NCBI GenBank assembly: GCA_031277685.1
Contig: JAITLV010000087.1
Span: forward strand, 62,001 to 126,000
From: Sphingobacterium sp.
GTDB taxonomy: Bacteria; Bacteroidota; Bacteroidia; Sphingobacteriales; Sphingobacteriaceae
Reading direction: 5' to 3'
Length of the DNA stretch: 64,000 bases
The notes below the pieces were generated by a model that saw only the letters and a list, made by a program, of their open reading frames with translations, searched no databases and was not told the origin of the DNA. Every line of letters starts with the position of its first letter. The stretch's first letter is position 1. Positions 8,765 to 19,256 of the stretch are shown piece after piece. Both the position numbers and the translations under genes were made by a program.

Positions 8765-10680
8765 GACATTTACTACGAGGTATTTTCTTGTTGGCACTCA
8801 TTGTACAGATTCTAGCCTGTAGTCAAAAACCAACCATTTCTTCTCAGGATCATGATGCTATTTCCGCACAGCTAAAGCAACTCGAAGACAAAAGATTGAA
8901 TGCTGCCAATGGAGACTCGCTTAAACAAGCCTGGCGACAGCTTGGTGAAAATCCAAGTATAAAAAATGATACCGTATTGTTTGCGAGAGTTAAATACAAT
9001 ACAGCTCGACTTTATGCCATGCTTCAACAGGATTCTGCCGGCTTTTTTGTGGAGCAAGCCCTTGAATTGATTGAACCAACTGCAGGTAATCTAAAATACA
9101 AAGCACTTATCTACAATGGTATTGGTAATATCCGGAGCGCTGAGGCGAAAGAACGTGAGGCTGGCTATTATTACAACAAAGCAGCCGCAATCGTCCTCTC
9201 TGACACAACCACAGGACTTTCCGCTGAAGCTAAATCCGCGATACTACTCTCTGCTGCACAAAATAACCTAAGCTCATTTCAGTACAAGCTCGCCGAAAAA
9301 ATGAATCGCGCCGCGCTCCCACTTTCTGATTCACTTCCCGAAGGACACATTAACCATCAACGTGTATTCGTACAAATGATTCAGACCTTAAATGCTCTTC
9401 AGAAGCCTGCCAAGGAAATACGGCCTTATCTTGAAAAACTAGAAGACCTTCATCGAGCATTTCCAGCTAAATATAATATCAGCTTTTTGTATGATTCAAA
9501 AATACAATACTTTGAAACAACAAAACAACAGGATTCATTACTACACTATCAATTATTGAAAATAGAAATTGATGAACGCCTGGGTAATATTAAAGAATCA
9601 TCTGTGTTAATGAATAACCTATTTGTAAATTATTGCAATGTGGCATCAATTTATGTATTATTTAAAAAACCGGAACAAGCTGCATCCTATACCGAAAAGG
9701 CCCAACAGCTTAGAACCCAATTTCCGCAACTTATCTTTCCACATAATGAAATCCTTTTTCAGAAAAGTTTAGCTGAACTCTACCGCTTGCAAGGCAAAAA
9801 GGATCAAGCAATAGCCGTTTTAAACGCAATAGTTCAATTACAGAAAGGATTTTATCATACAGAAAACACGCAAGCGATTGCTGAAATGAATGCCTTATAT
9901 CAATTACAGGCCAAAGATCAGTCCATACGTACTTTGAACGAAAATATTAAGATCAACAAACTACAACTGCAACAAAACCGTTTGTGGTTGGCCATATCTT
10001 CTTTAGGTCTTGTCTTATTGATCATTGTATTACTCTTCTTATATTATAGTTTTCGTCAGCGACGTCTAAGCCAGGAAAAAGAGAAAGTCCTGCTACAACA
10101 GCAATTATTACGTACACAAATGGAACCGCATTTTATCTTTAATACATTGGCGGCTGTGCAGAGTTTTGTTCGATTGGACAAGAAAGAAAATGCGATTAAG
10201 TATCTCAATCGCTTTAGTCGTCTCCTCCGAAGCAACCTCGAGCTAAGTCGGGAAAACCTGGTTCCACTCAATGAAGAGATTGAGACGCTCGAAAATTATC
10301 TTACACTACAACAGATGCGTTTTGAGAATGCGTTTACCTATCATATTACGCAACCTGAAGAACAAGATTTAAGTGCCATAATGCTCCCGCCGATGTTGAT
10401 ACAACCGTATGTCGAAAATGCCATCCTACATGGTATTGATTTAGAAAGCTGTAAAGGCAATATTGATATTCATTTTCAATTGGAAGGAGATATTTTAACT
10501 GTGACAGTGCTTGATACAGGAAAATCCGAGCCCGAAATCACTGAAACGCCACACCGTTCTCTCTCCGGAACAATTAGTCATGAACGGATGCAGCTCTTGG
10601 GAAGGAAAGCAGGAATAAAGATCTCCAAACATGCAGCCGGTGGAACCCTTGTATCATTGCATATCCCCATTACATCTTAA
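8761..10680 (+). CDS. LytS-type (His_kinase family) sensor histidine kinase with TPR-like N-terminal region
   Basis: QMEPHFIFNTLAAVQSF and LPPMLIQPYVENAILHGI motifs; single TM about residue 410; ATGA overlap with 8021..8764. Confidence 0.93.
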   Translation: MRHLLRGIFLLALIVQILACSQKPTISSQDHDAISAQLKQLEDKRLNAANGDSLKQAWRQLGENPSIKNDTVLFARVKYNTARLYAMLQQDSAGFFVEQALELIEPTAGNLKYKALIYNGIGNIRSAEAKEREAGYYYNKAAAIVLSDTTTGLSAEAKSAILLSAAQNNLSSFQYKLAEKMNRAALPLSDSLPEGHINHQRVFVQMIQTLNALQKPAKEIRPYLEKLEDLHRAFPAKYNISFLYDSKIQYFETTKQQDSLLHYQLLKIEIDERLGNIKESSVLMNNLFVNYCNVASIYVLFKKPEQAASYTEKAQQLRTQFPQLIFPHNEILFQKSLAELYRLQGKKDQAIAVLNAIVQLQKGFYHTENTQAIAEMNALYQLQAKDQSIRTLNENIKINKLQLQQNRLWLAISSLGLVLLIIVLLFLYYSFRQRRLSQEKEKVLLQQQLLRTQMEPHFIFNTLAAVQSFVRLDKKENAIKYLNRFSRLLRSNLELSRENLVPLNEEIETLENYLTLQQMRFENAFTYHITQPEEQDLSAIMLPPMLIQPYVENAILHGIDLESCKGNIDIHFQLEGDILTVTVLDTGKSEPEITETPHRSLSGTISHERMQLLGRKAGIKISKHAAGGTLVSLHIPITS

Positions 10681-10909
10681 CTATTTTTGTAAAACTATGA
10701 CCTGGCTATTTTTAGTCTTCCAATACCGACAGCTTTAACAGCGACACAAGTTCCGCGGATTATATCTTGTGTAATGCACTGACATCCGAAAAGTTTGAAA
10801 AATATGAAAAAAGAGAAATTATGGTATATTTACTAAAAGTCACAATTGAGTGGAAATAAGCAATGGTATCAAGTTTGCTTAACGTAATGAATAAAAACAG
10901 TGATCAACC

Positions 10910-11548
10910 ATGCGTATCCTGAGACGAGTTATTATATTAGTTATATCATGTTTCATCCATATCGCTGTCTATGGACAGCATCGTACAGTTGAGCAGATCG
11001 TAGATCAGGTAATTCATTCCTATAACAGCAAAGACAGCCTCGCATTTAATGCAGTTCTTAACAAAGAGGTTGGTCTCTATTTCATAACCACTTTGGGAGC
11101 CAATAACCGATGGACACATACATCAAAAATCTCTTTTAATTATAATACAGATTGTTCAATCAACGATCCCTACCAAGACTTTCTTGCACAGGATCAGATT
11201 CCTAACCTAAGTTCAAAAAATGTAACTTATAGCAATCGTCCTTTTTTCGAATGTGAAACAATCTATAAAAAGGGCATATTTGTCGCCAATAAGGGTAAAT
11301 ATCATACCTTATCCGAATCTATTACTTTTTATAGAAAATACTATTCAGACGTTATCGGTAAAAAAATCACATCGGATAAAGCGAAAGAGCTAAACCATCT
11401 CTATCGAAAGGTCAAGTATATTGAAGACCAGAGTCGGCGGATTATTATTAACTGTGACACAGGTACTTTTATTTTTTATGTCACTGAAATTGGCGGACAA
11501 TGGTGGCTGACAATGATAGATTTCGCCAGTACAGATTGCAGCGTATAA
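10910..11548 (+). CDS. Hypothetical exported protein
   Basis: 212 aa with signal peptide. Confidence 0.65.
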   Translation: MRILRRVIILVISCFIHIAVYGQHRTVEQIVDQVIHSYNSKDSLAFNAVLNKEVGLYFITTLGANNRWTHTSKISFNYNTDCSINDPYQDFLAQDQIPNLSSKNVTYSNRPFFECETIYKKGIFVANKGKYHTLSESITFYRKYYSDVIGKKITSDKAKELNHLYRKVKYIEDQSRRIIINCDTGTFIFYVTEIGGQWWLTMIDFASTDCSV

Positions 11549-11781
11549 TTGTCCGTATCTGAACAAAACTCTGTTCGAATTCGAACAGTAAACGCCTTCA
11601 AAAACAAAACTAAAACAGCTAAAAAACAACACATTAAAACAATAGCAAATCAATTTAAACATATTGTAAAAACGAAAGATTAATTAATTTTACTTTCGGC
11701 CGGTGAATCTGTCATATATTTAGCTATAAAATAGGTTGACGCAATTCCTGGATTCACTTTTTTAAGCCATAATCAATCGCA

Positions 11782-11816
11782 AAAAGTTAAGGGAACCAAT
11801 GGTTCCCTTAACTTTT
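11782..11816. terminator. Bidirectional intrinsic terminator-like hairpin
   Basis: Perfect 16-bp stem AAAAGTTAAGGGAACC-AAT-GGTTCCCTTAACTTTT between convergent genes. Confidence 0.9.
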
Positions 11817-11855
11817 CATACTAGAATAAAGTGACTTTCCTGAACCATCTGCTGT

Positions 11856-14354
11856 TTATTTTTGCAGCAGTTTATCAGCTAGTACCTTCATATAAAAGCC
11901 ACCCACAACGCTACGGGCTTTGAAATTCTCTCGTATCCCTGTATTTGCATCGTAAAAATCGTTGAGCGGAACACGTGATTCAGTTTGGATCGCGTGATTA
12001 TAAACCGGATGCACCAACGCTTCAAATTGGCTCCGTGTTGGCGCAAAAGTTGCCGTCCATAAAATCCAATCGTTCTTGGTATAAGCTTTTCGACTATCCA
12101 AAGGGATTCCGAATCGGCTTTGTTTCGTGAGATAATACTTGATCTCTGTATCATAGATTTTTTGTGGAAACAAATTTAAGCCCAATACTTTGTCCCATAT
12201 CAGGTTATATTTTTGACTCCAGGTATTTTTGTTATCAAATGTCAACGCATAATGATCTCCAGCATCTGCCATTTCCATCCATTTTGGCACCATCTCTTCT
12301 GCTATAGCACGATATTTCTGTGCTGTCGCAGTTTCACCGATCGCTTCTGCCATCTGAGCATAACAGGCAATACCGACAATAGCCTTTACCGATAAATTTG
12401 CATTTCGCGCGAGATGCCCGGCAAAATCATCCGTACATAATTGTGTTTTAGGATCGAAACCATCCTTGACGAGATAATCCACCCATGTGGTAAGTGTTTT
12501 CCAGTGTTTCCGCGCATAACTGGCATCGCCCTGTACCTTCGTAATCGCTGCAGTCAAAATAATCATATTCCCAGATTCCTCCACAGGCATTGGTTCGCCA
12601 TACGTCTGTCCATTAGCAAAGGGATAAGTCCCTAAATCATGTGCTGCCCAAGGATGGGGATATTTACCGCTTTCACTAAAATAAAAAATACCCGTCAACA
12701 TCCCCTTTAATAATTCGGGATTATAGAGCAAGTATAGCGGTGCAGAAGGGTAAGTGACATCGACAGTATTAATAAAACCACCGCTATTATTCTCTTTAGA
12801 TAACCATAACAATTCGTCCGATGGACTTTTCACTAGCGTATGGGCAGCAATACTTTGACGATAAGCCAGTGTTGTTAAGTGTGCATACTCCTTTCCACCA
12901 GACTTTAATGCATCCGCATACACTTCTTTATCAAAAGCAACACATCTGTCCATCACCGAACGGTAGTCATTCGCTGCTAACGTTAGCTGATTTTCGATGG
13001 TTTCCTTACCAGAATTATTCCACCAAGGACGCAGGTTATTTTTGAAGTATTGGATAGCATAGATTTCATCGTAGCCAAGTTCAACAAAACGTTCTACTTC
13101 TTTGCTTCCCACTGTCCCAAATGGAATAATAGTATTCAACGATAAAGCAGTTCCCTTTGCGTTTGTTGATTTTATCGTACCTTTTCTAAAGCCATCTACA
13201 GCGGTTGCCATAGGACTGATAAACTGCTGCGCTTGATCCTTTTTAGGTGAAGCAACATAGAAATAGCCCCAGTCAATTCGCATATCATCAGCTCCCTTCT
13301 GTAAAATAGGCTGTTCAACCGTTCCAGTCTTCAAAATAGATAATTGATCAGTCCCATATTTTTCAGCGATAACCTCCTGTGATGGCTTATAGACAGCAAT
13401 ATTTGATGCAGCACTTAAAAAGGCTTTTACAGTATGTTGTTTTCCATCATTTGCCTTCACCTCATAGGTAATATACGATACTGGTCTCGCTAACAGATTG
13501 AGATCGTCCATCAATAGCGGTGAAGTGAATGTAAGTTTCAGATCGACATTACCAGCCTGAAAGTTATAAATAGTCCGTGTGGCTGTTACTTCAACATTTT
13601 TCTGTACAGCAGTCTGTACACTAGCGCCACCTTCTTTAAGCTTATCCACCAAGCCAAAATCAAGATAACGGCCTCCAGCGGTATTTCGTAGATGGATAGC
13701 GATCTGATTTTGACCAGCCTTTAGATCAGATTTATTGATGGGCAGATACTGAAAACTATTTGTCCAACCAGCTTTTTCATAAACTTTCTTTCCATTTAAA
13801 AACACCTCAACATTGTCGTCGTGGTTCAATTTTAAAAAGAGTTCATTGATACGCTGGGGGTCAGCCAAAGTGAAAGCACGACGTACCCAAATATCATCAG
13901 ATTTCCATAAGGTCTTGACATGCTTTTCATCATCACCTATTGGCGCGGTACCTGACTTCCAGGCACTGTCCTTATACGAATGCGATTGCCAGTCTCCTGT
14001 TGGCTTAGATTCACTATATTTGACAGTAAAGGGTTGGTCTTCTGATGTCGGAAGAATTGTTTTATAATTTGGTTCCTCCTTACCAAGAAAACGATAGATA
14101 TGGCCATCGACATTAATCAGTCCCAGAAGCGAATGATCTGCTTCAGTCCAATGCTTGGTCGTAGACTCATTCAACTGATCCGTCATTGACCAAATACTAA
14201 AGTTTGGATTATGTGTAATTAAGGGATAGGCTGGAGCCTTTCTTTCTTGTGCCTCTGCATCAAAAAAACTCGATATACATACCAGCAGGCAACAAAAACT
14301 CAATTTTCCGAGTTTGTTCATGTTAAGGATAGGTTTTTTAAAGGTTTCAATCAT
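11856..14354 (-). CDS. Glutaminase A-like protein (DUF4965/DUF5127/DUF1793-type)
   Basis: 832 aa; PAYPLITHNPNFSIWSMTDQLNE, GSKEVERFVELGYDEIYAIQYF, HPWAAHDLGTYPFANGQTYGE. Confidence 0.85.
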   Translation of the reverse strand: MIETFKKPILNMNKLGKLSFCCLLVCISSFFDAEAQERKAPAYPLITHNPNFSIWSMTDQLNESTTKHWTEADHSLLGLINVDGHIYRFLGKEEPNYKTILPTSEDQPFTVKYSESKPTGDWQSHSYKDSAWKSGTAPIGDDEKHVKTLWKSDDIWVRRAFTLADPQRINELFLKLNHDDNVEVFLNGKKVYEKAGWTNSFQYLPINKSDLKAGQNQIAIHLRNTAGGRYLDFGLVDKLKEGGASVQTAVQKNVEVTATRTIYNFQAGNVDLKLTFTSPLLMDDLNLLARPVSYITYEVKANDGKQHTVKAFLSAASNIAVYKPSQEVIAEKYGTDQLSILKTGTVEQPILQKGADDMRIDWGYFYVASPKKDQAQQFISPMATAVDGFRKGTIKSTNAKGTALSLNTIIPFGTVGSKEVERFVELGYDEIYAIQYFKNNLRPWWNNSGKETIENQLTLAANDYRSVMDRCVAFDKEVYADALKSGGKEYAHLTTLAYRQSIAAHTLVKSPSDELLWLSKENNSGGFINTVDVTYPSAPLYLLYNPELLKGMLTGIFYFSESGKYPHPWAAHDLGTYPFANGQTYGEPMPVEESGNMIILTAAITKVQGDASYARKHWKTLTTWVDYLVKDGFDPKTQLCTDDFAGHLARNANLSVKAIVGIACYAQMAEAIGETATAQKYRAIAEEMVPKWMEMADAGDHYALTFDNKNTWSQKYNLIWDKVLGLNLFPQKIYDTEIKYYLTKQSRFGIPLDSRKAYTKNDWILWTATFAPTRSQFEALVHPVYNHAIQTESRVPLNDFYDANTGIRENFKARSVVGGFYMKVLADKLLQK

Positions 14355-14682
14355 TTATTTTGACAAATTTAGCCGCAAATCTATTTTCAGACACAGAAAG
14401 GATACTGATAAACCCCAACACGTATAAGAAAGGTTATGCTTAACAACAAATAACGGCGGAATAACTGACATTCAGTTGCCTCTTCGTATCATTTTATGTG
14501 CAATTTATATCATATTACACCTCATCCGTAGATACAGTTGCCTACCTATAAACCGATATTCCAAAAATAATAGAACAGTTCATGGTTATGTTCCACCAAA
14601 AACATTATTATCTTTGACCATCTGATCAGCATCAGACATCTTACGCATGTATAGATTTGGAATCAATATTACCTTAGCGAAT

Positions 14683-16491
14683 ATGAGAAGATTTTACTTT
14701 TTTTTCTTAACGATTATACTGTGCTTTTCCTCAACTTTTATTGGGATCTATGCACAAGAAAACGACTCAATCAATAAAAAAGAACTCGGATTAAGTACCC
14801 TGCTTAATGATATCCGACAACAACAGATCAACGATTCGCTGGAACGCCTTAAATTACAGCAAGAAATCGCCAGTCTCAAAAGTCAGAACAGTCCCAAGAA
14901 AGAAAATCTAAAACAACAACTCAATGAGCTTGACGAAGAAAATAACATGCGTAAGCAACAGTTAAAAATAAAAGTCGACTCCATTAAAAAAAACACCAAA
15001 CGTTACGCTGTAGCACCATTTAATGACACTCTCTTTTATATTTATAACAAATTAGGTTCGTCCCTGGCTAAGGATCGCGCCTATAATGTGGTCAACAGAA
15101 TTCAAAACCTCTATGAAGATGACTTTGTAAAAGTCGACTCTTTCAAAATTGAAAACAATGAAATCAGTGCTGACATTGTTTATAAAGATCTGGTCATTAC
15201 CTCAATCACAGAACTTGATGCCCTGCTTGAAGGAAAAAACAAAGCGGAGATTGCGGAACAATACCTCAAGCGTATTCAACTGGCAATTCATCAGGAAAGA
15301 GCAGATAATAGCATCACCAAAATGCTGATTCGTACCGGACTTGTTCTCCTGATTCTCATTATCTTTTCGATATTGGTCTATTTGATTAATAGACTAAAAA
15401 AATACGGCACAAAGCGCCTTCTGACTGAACGTACAGAACGAATAAAGGATGTCAAGATTAAAAATTATGTGCTTGTTACCTCTGTTCAAAAAACCCGTAT
15501 ATTCATCAATACAATCAACATTGTGCGTTGGGGATTAATCATACTTATTGCATTTGTTATGCTCCCCATTGTATTCAGTGTCTTTCCTTTTACACAGAGT
15601 TGGGCTTCCAATCTTATTGGCCTTTTTACCAAACCGTTGAAAAAGGCTGTGATGGCTATCTGGGATTATATTCCAAATCTGATCACCGTTTTCGTCATTC
15701 TATTTGTGATGCGTTATGCGGTACGCTTTGTAAAATATATTTTCAACGAGATTGACAAAGGAAAATTGGAGATAAATGGTTTTCACCGTGAATTCGCCAT
15801 GCCTACATTTACCATTGTCCGTTTTTTACTTCAAGCCTTTACTTTAGTGCTCGTATTCCCCTATCTTCCTGGGGCTAATTCGGACATTTTTAAAGGAATA
15901 TCTGTTTTTATCGGGGTGTTATTTTCGCTGGGTTCATCTTCCGCAATCTCAAATATTATCGCAGGTCTAGTCATTACCTATATGCGCCCTTTCCGAATCG
16001 GAGATCGTATTACAATTGCGGACAAGACAGGTGTAGTCATTGAAAAATCGCCCTTGGTAACCCGACTACGCACAATTAAAAATGAAGAGATTACCATTCC
16101 GAATTCATCTATCCTATCGGGAAACACCGTTAATTATTCGACCTTTTCTGAAGATGGAATATGTTTTCAAGTTGAACTCACGGTGGGTTATGAAGAACCT
16201 TGGCAACGTATACACGAATTACTCCTCAATATTCCACCTCGTATAACACGCGTAAATCAACTGCCTGCACCTTTTGTATTACAAAAGAAACTCGACGATT
16301 TTTATGTCCTTTATGAGCTAAATGTATACATTTCAAAATCAGCAGAAATTGAATTGGCCAAATCTGAAATATATCAGCTTATTCTCAATGATTTCCTTGC
16401 TGCAGGTATTGAGATGAATGGTCCTCATTTGTTCGCGAAAGTTGACCATGTACCACAATATCAAGAAAGGAATAGCAGTAACAAAACCTAA
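14683..16491 (+). CDS. MscS family mechanosensitive ion channel
   Basis: GSSSAISNIIAGLVITYMRPFRIGDRITIADKTGVV MscS core; signal-like N-terminus at MRRFYFFFL. Confidence 0.93.
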   Translation: MRRFYFFFLTIILCFSSTFIGIYAQENDSINKKELGLSTLLNDIRQQQINDSLERLKLQQEIASLKSQNSPKKENLKQQLNELDEENNMRKQQLKIKVDSIKKNTKRYAVAPFNDTLFYIYNKLGSSLAKDRAYNVVNRIQNLYEDDFVKVDSFKIENNEISADIVYKDLVITSITELDALLEGKNKAEIAEQYLKRIQLAIHQERADNSITKMLIRTGLVLLILIIFSILVYLINRLKKYGTKRLLTERTERIKDVKIKNYVLVTSVQKTRIFINTINIVRWGLIILIAFVMLPIVFSVFPFTQSWASNLIGLFTKPLKKAVMAIWDYIPNLITVFVILFVMRYAVRFVKYIFNEIDKGKLEINGFHREFAMPTFTIVRFLLQAFTLVLVFPYLPGANSDIFKGISVFIGVLFSLGSSSAISNIIAGLVITYMRPFRIGDRITIADKTGVVIEKSPLVTRLRTIKNEEITIPNSSILSGNTVNYSTFSEDGICFQVELTVGYEEPWQRIHELLLNIPPRITRVNQLPAPFVLQKKLDDFYVLYELNVYISKSAEIELAKSEIYQLILNDFLAAGIEMNGPHLFAKVDHVPQYQERNSSNKT

Positions 16492-16676
16492 CATTCATAC
16501 TATATTACGCTTATCAACATATAGCATCATCTGAAGGCCATTTTCCAGTAGTAAAAAATTACCCTGATTTCGTCAATTAATGCCATGGACGATAGGACAC
16601 AGAAACTTTTTTGGCTTGATTATAATAGCGAATTTATTTGATGAATCATGAGGTGTTAGGATCGTTATTTATGCCT

Positions 16677-17198
16677 TTATAACTTCAGCACGTACATCAA
16701 CTCAGCTGCGCTAGTGCCATCTGGCCATTCGACTTCCTGAGCATGCGAATAACTAAAATTAAAAGCTTGATTTGCGGCTTTTGAGGATTCGTTCCCCGCA
16801 CGATGCGAGACTGTAATTTGCACACATTGTTTTTGCCGTGCCCATGCTATCCGTGCCTGATAGAATAATTTCGACAAGCCCTTCCCTCGATGTGGCTCCT
16901 GAATAAAAGAAGCAATCAGAATCGCATTTGACAAATCATCCCGATCCAATACCGCTCCTGTTATACCAACAATATTTCCCTGCTCGTACAATCCAAACAT
17001 AATACAATTTTGATTATCAAGCAGATCTACCCATTCTTGTTGCGTATAAGCGGCCTCTTTCCGATAATTACTACCAAATACCCCAGGTTTTGTCCGCAAT
17101 GCTTCCAGCCTAATCTTCTTATAGTTTTGCCATTGTGTGGCATCTAGCTGCTGCAATACGTAATTTTCTTTCCTTATCTCTGCTTTTATACTCATCAA
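16677..17198 (-). CDS. GNAT family N-acetyltransferase
   Basis: IASFIQEPHRGKGLSKLFYQARIAWA motif. Confidence 0.85.
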   Translation of the reverse strand: MMSIKAEIRKENYVLQQLDATQWQNYKKIRLEALRTKPGVFGSNYRKEAAYTQQEWVDLLDNQNCIMFGLYEQGNIVGITGAVLDRDDLSNAILIASFIQEPHRGKGLSKLFYQARIAWARQKQCVQITVSHRAGNESSKAANQAFNFSYSHAQEVEWPDGTSAAELMYVLKL

Positions 17199-17330
17199 AA
17201 GTAAATATACGCAACAATATCACTTAAACCTATTTAAACGAACCACTGGACTAGCTACTTTATCAAATTTGGACCATGCGATCCTATTTCTTTAGCATTA
17301 ATTTTGATAGGATCAAAAAAGATGGACGAT

Positions 17331-17936
17331 ATGTACGTACCCAAACACTTTCAATTTGAAAATTATGTGGAACAGATTGCATTTATGAGACAATATAGCT
17401 TTGCAACAATCGTATCCATTAAAAATAATATTCCAATAGCAACGCAGCTTCCTTTTCATATAAATCAACAAGCTGATAAACTCTCTTTGAGTTCTCATTT
17501 TGCAGTTGCAAATGAACAGGTCAAGTATATTGTGGAAAACACTTCTTTAGTTATTTTCTCAGAACCACATGCATACATATCTCCTATTCATTACGATGCA
17601 AAAGAAAGTGTCCCGACTTGGGATTACATTGCTGTACATGCTTATGGAACAGCCAACATTATAACGGAGGAAGACGCCAAAGAAAACATACTTAAACAGA
17701 TGATCAGAACCTATGACAATGATTATTTAAAACAATGGCAAGGGCTTTCGGATCGTTTTAAAAGGGGTATGATGCGAGGTATAGTCGCCTTTGATTTAGA
17801 AGTAACAGCTATCCAGGGGCAAAAAAAGATTAGTCAGAACAAAACTGCTGCCGAACGGGAACGAATTGCAACATACTTAGAAAAAAGCGAAAGTCAAGTA
17901 GAAAAAAGTATTGCCGAATCTATTAAAAACTTATAA
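17331..17936 (+). CDS. PaiB family FMN-binding negative transcriptional regulator
   Basis: MYVPKHFQFEN...SEPHAYISPIHYDAKESVPTWDYIAVHAYG; start choice 17322 or 17331. Confidence 0.9.
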   Translation: MYVPKHFQFENYVEQIAFMRQYSFATIVSIKNNIPIATQLPFHINQQADKLSLSSHFAVANEQVKYIVENTSLVIFSEPHAYISPIHYDAKESVPTWDYIAVHAYGTANIITEEDAKENILKQMIRTYDNDYLKQWQGLSDRFKRGMMRGIVAFDLEVTAIQGQKKISQNKTAAERERIATYLEKSESQVEKSIAESIKNL

Positions 17937-17960
17937 GCGCATTTATTAAAAAATTATCAC

Positions 17961-18500
17961 ATGAACTCAAATTCAATGTCCATAAAAATTATCAAAGTAA
18001 AAATGACAGATATTGATCAATTAATACATATAGGTCAGAAAACCTTTATCGAGACATTTTCAGCACTAAATACCCCAGCGAATATGACAAAATATCTTGC
18101 TGAAAAATTTTCGAAAGACCAGCTGTTAGCGGAATTAAGCAATCAGGGGTCTGAATTCTATTTCGCACAACAGGAAGATAAGATTATTGGCTATCTTAAA
18201 ATAAACAGTGAGCAGGCGCAAACCGAATTACAGTCTGAAAATGGACTGGAAATAGAACGTATCTATGTATTACGAGAATTTCACGAAAAAAAAGCAGGAC
18301 AGCTCCTCTATGAACAAGCATTGGATATAGCCAAATTAAAAAACGTACAGTTTATTTGGCTAGGTGTATGGGAGGAAAATTCACGTGCAATCAGCTTTTA
18401 TCAAAAAAATGGCTTTATCGCATTCGATAAACATATTTTTAGATTAGGTGATGATGAGCAAACTGATATTATGATGAAGAAAAATAGGATCAACAATTAA
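17961..18500 (+). CDS. GNAT family N-acetyltransferase (PaiA-like)
   Basis: LEIERIYVLREFHEKKAGQLLYEQA...WLGVWEENSRAISFYQKNGF. Confidence 0.88.
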   Translation: MNSNSMSIKIIKVKMTDIDQLIHIGQKTFIETFSALNTPANMTKYLAEKFSKDQLLAELSNQGSEFYFAQQEDKIIGYLKINSEQAQTELQSENGLEIERIYVLREFHEKKAGQLLYEQALDIAKLKNVQFIWLGVWEENSRAISFYQKNGFIAFDKHIFRLGDDEQTDIMMKKNRINN

Positions 18501-18510
18501 TTTAAAAAAA

Positions 18511-19245
18511 ATGAATGCGACTATTATCAACAATATAAACACCATACAGCAGCGTATCGCTCAGGCATGTGCAAGAAGTCATCGGGATCCAAAGGAAATA
18601 CAACTATTACTCGCAACAAAAACCGTAACTGCAGAGCGCATTAAAATCGCTCTACAAACTGGTCAAACCTTGATAGCCGAAAATAAAGTACAAGAATTGA
18701 AGGAGAAATATGAGGACTTACAAGAAATTCCACATAACAATCATTTTATTGGACACCTACAAACCAATAAGATCAAAGAAATCCTAAAATATAATGTTTC
18801 GTGTATACAGTCCGTAGATCGTTTGGATTTAGCTCAAAAGCTTCATCAGCGGCTCGCAGCCGAAAATAAAACGATGGATATACTCATTCAGGTAAACACT
18901 TCCTTCGAAGAAAGTAAATACGGTGTTGCACCAGATCAGGTCATTGACCTGGTCAGACAGATAGCACCGTTACACACGCTCCACATAAAAGGGTTAATGA
19001 CAATTGGCCTCCTAAGTGCTGAAGCTGAGCAAGTACGCAAGTGTTTCCAATTGCTCAAACAGATTCAACAAGAAATTGTTATGCTCAATATTCCGAATGT
19101 CGTCATGACAGAATTATCCATGGGAATGAGCGGAGATTTAGAAATAGCTATTGCAGAAGGTGCTACGATTGTGCGCGTAGGCACGGCTATCTTTGGACAA
19201 CGAAATACACCTGATAGCTATTATTGGAACGAAAATCAGATTTAA
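18511..19245 (+). CDS. YggS family PLP-binding protein
   Basis: LLLATKTV, IAENKVQEL, FIGHLQTNK, MTIG, ELSMGMSGDLEIAIAEGATIVRVGTAIFG. Confidence 0.95.
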   Translation: MNATIINNINTIQQRIAQACARSHRDPKEIQLLLATKTVTAERIKIALQTGQTLIAENKVQELKEKYEDLQEIPHNNHFIGHLQTNKIKEILKYNVSCIQSVDRLDLAQKLHQRLAAENKTMDILIQVNTSFEESKYGVAPDQVIDLVRQIAPLHTLHIKGLMTIGLLSAEAEQVRKCFQLLKQIQQEIVMLNIPNVVMTELSMGMSGDLEIAIAEGATIVRVGTAIFGQRNTPDSYYWNENQI

Positions 19246-19256
19246 AACTATTATTT

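Noticed and set aside
8280-8801. 173-aa minus-strand ORF
   Set aside because: Antisense to the LytTR response regulator; composition is not protein-like
10717-10858. Open frame translating to SSNTDSFNSDTSSADYILCNALTSEKFEKYEKREIMVYLLKVTIEWK
   Set aside because: No start codon or upstream continuation; could be a remnant but evidence is too weak
11782-11816. Long inverted repeats between convergent genes as novel elements
   Set aside because: These (also at 33204, 37670, 42818, 46579, 61486, 62935) fit ordinary bidirectional intrinsic terminators
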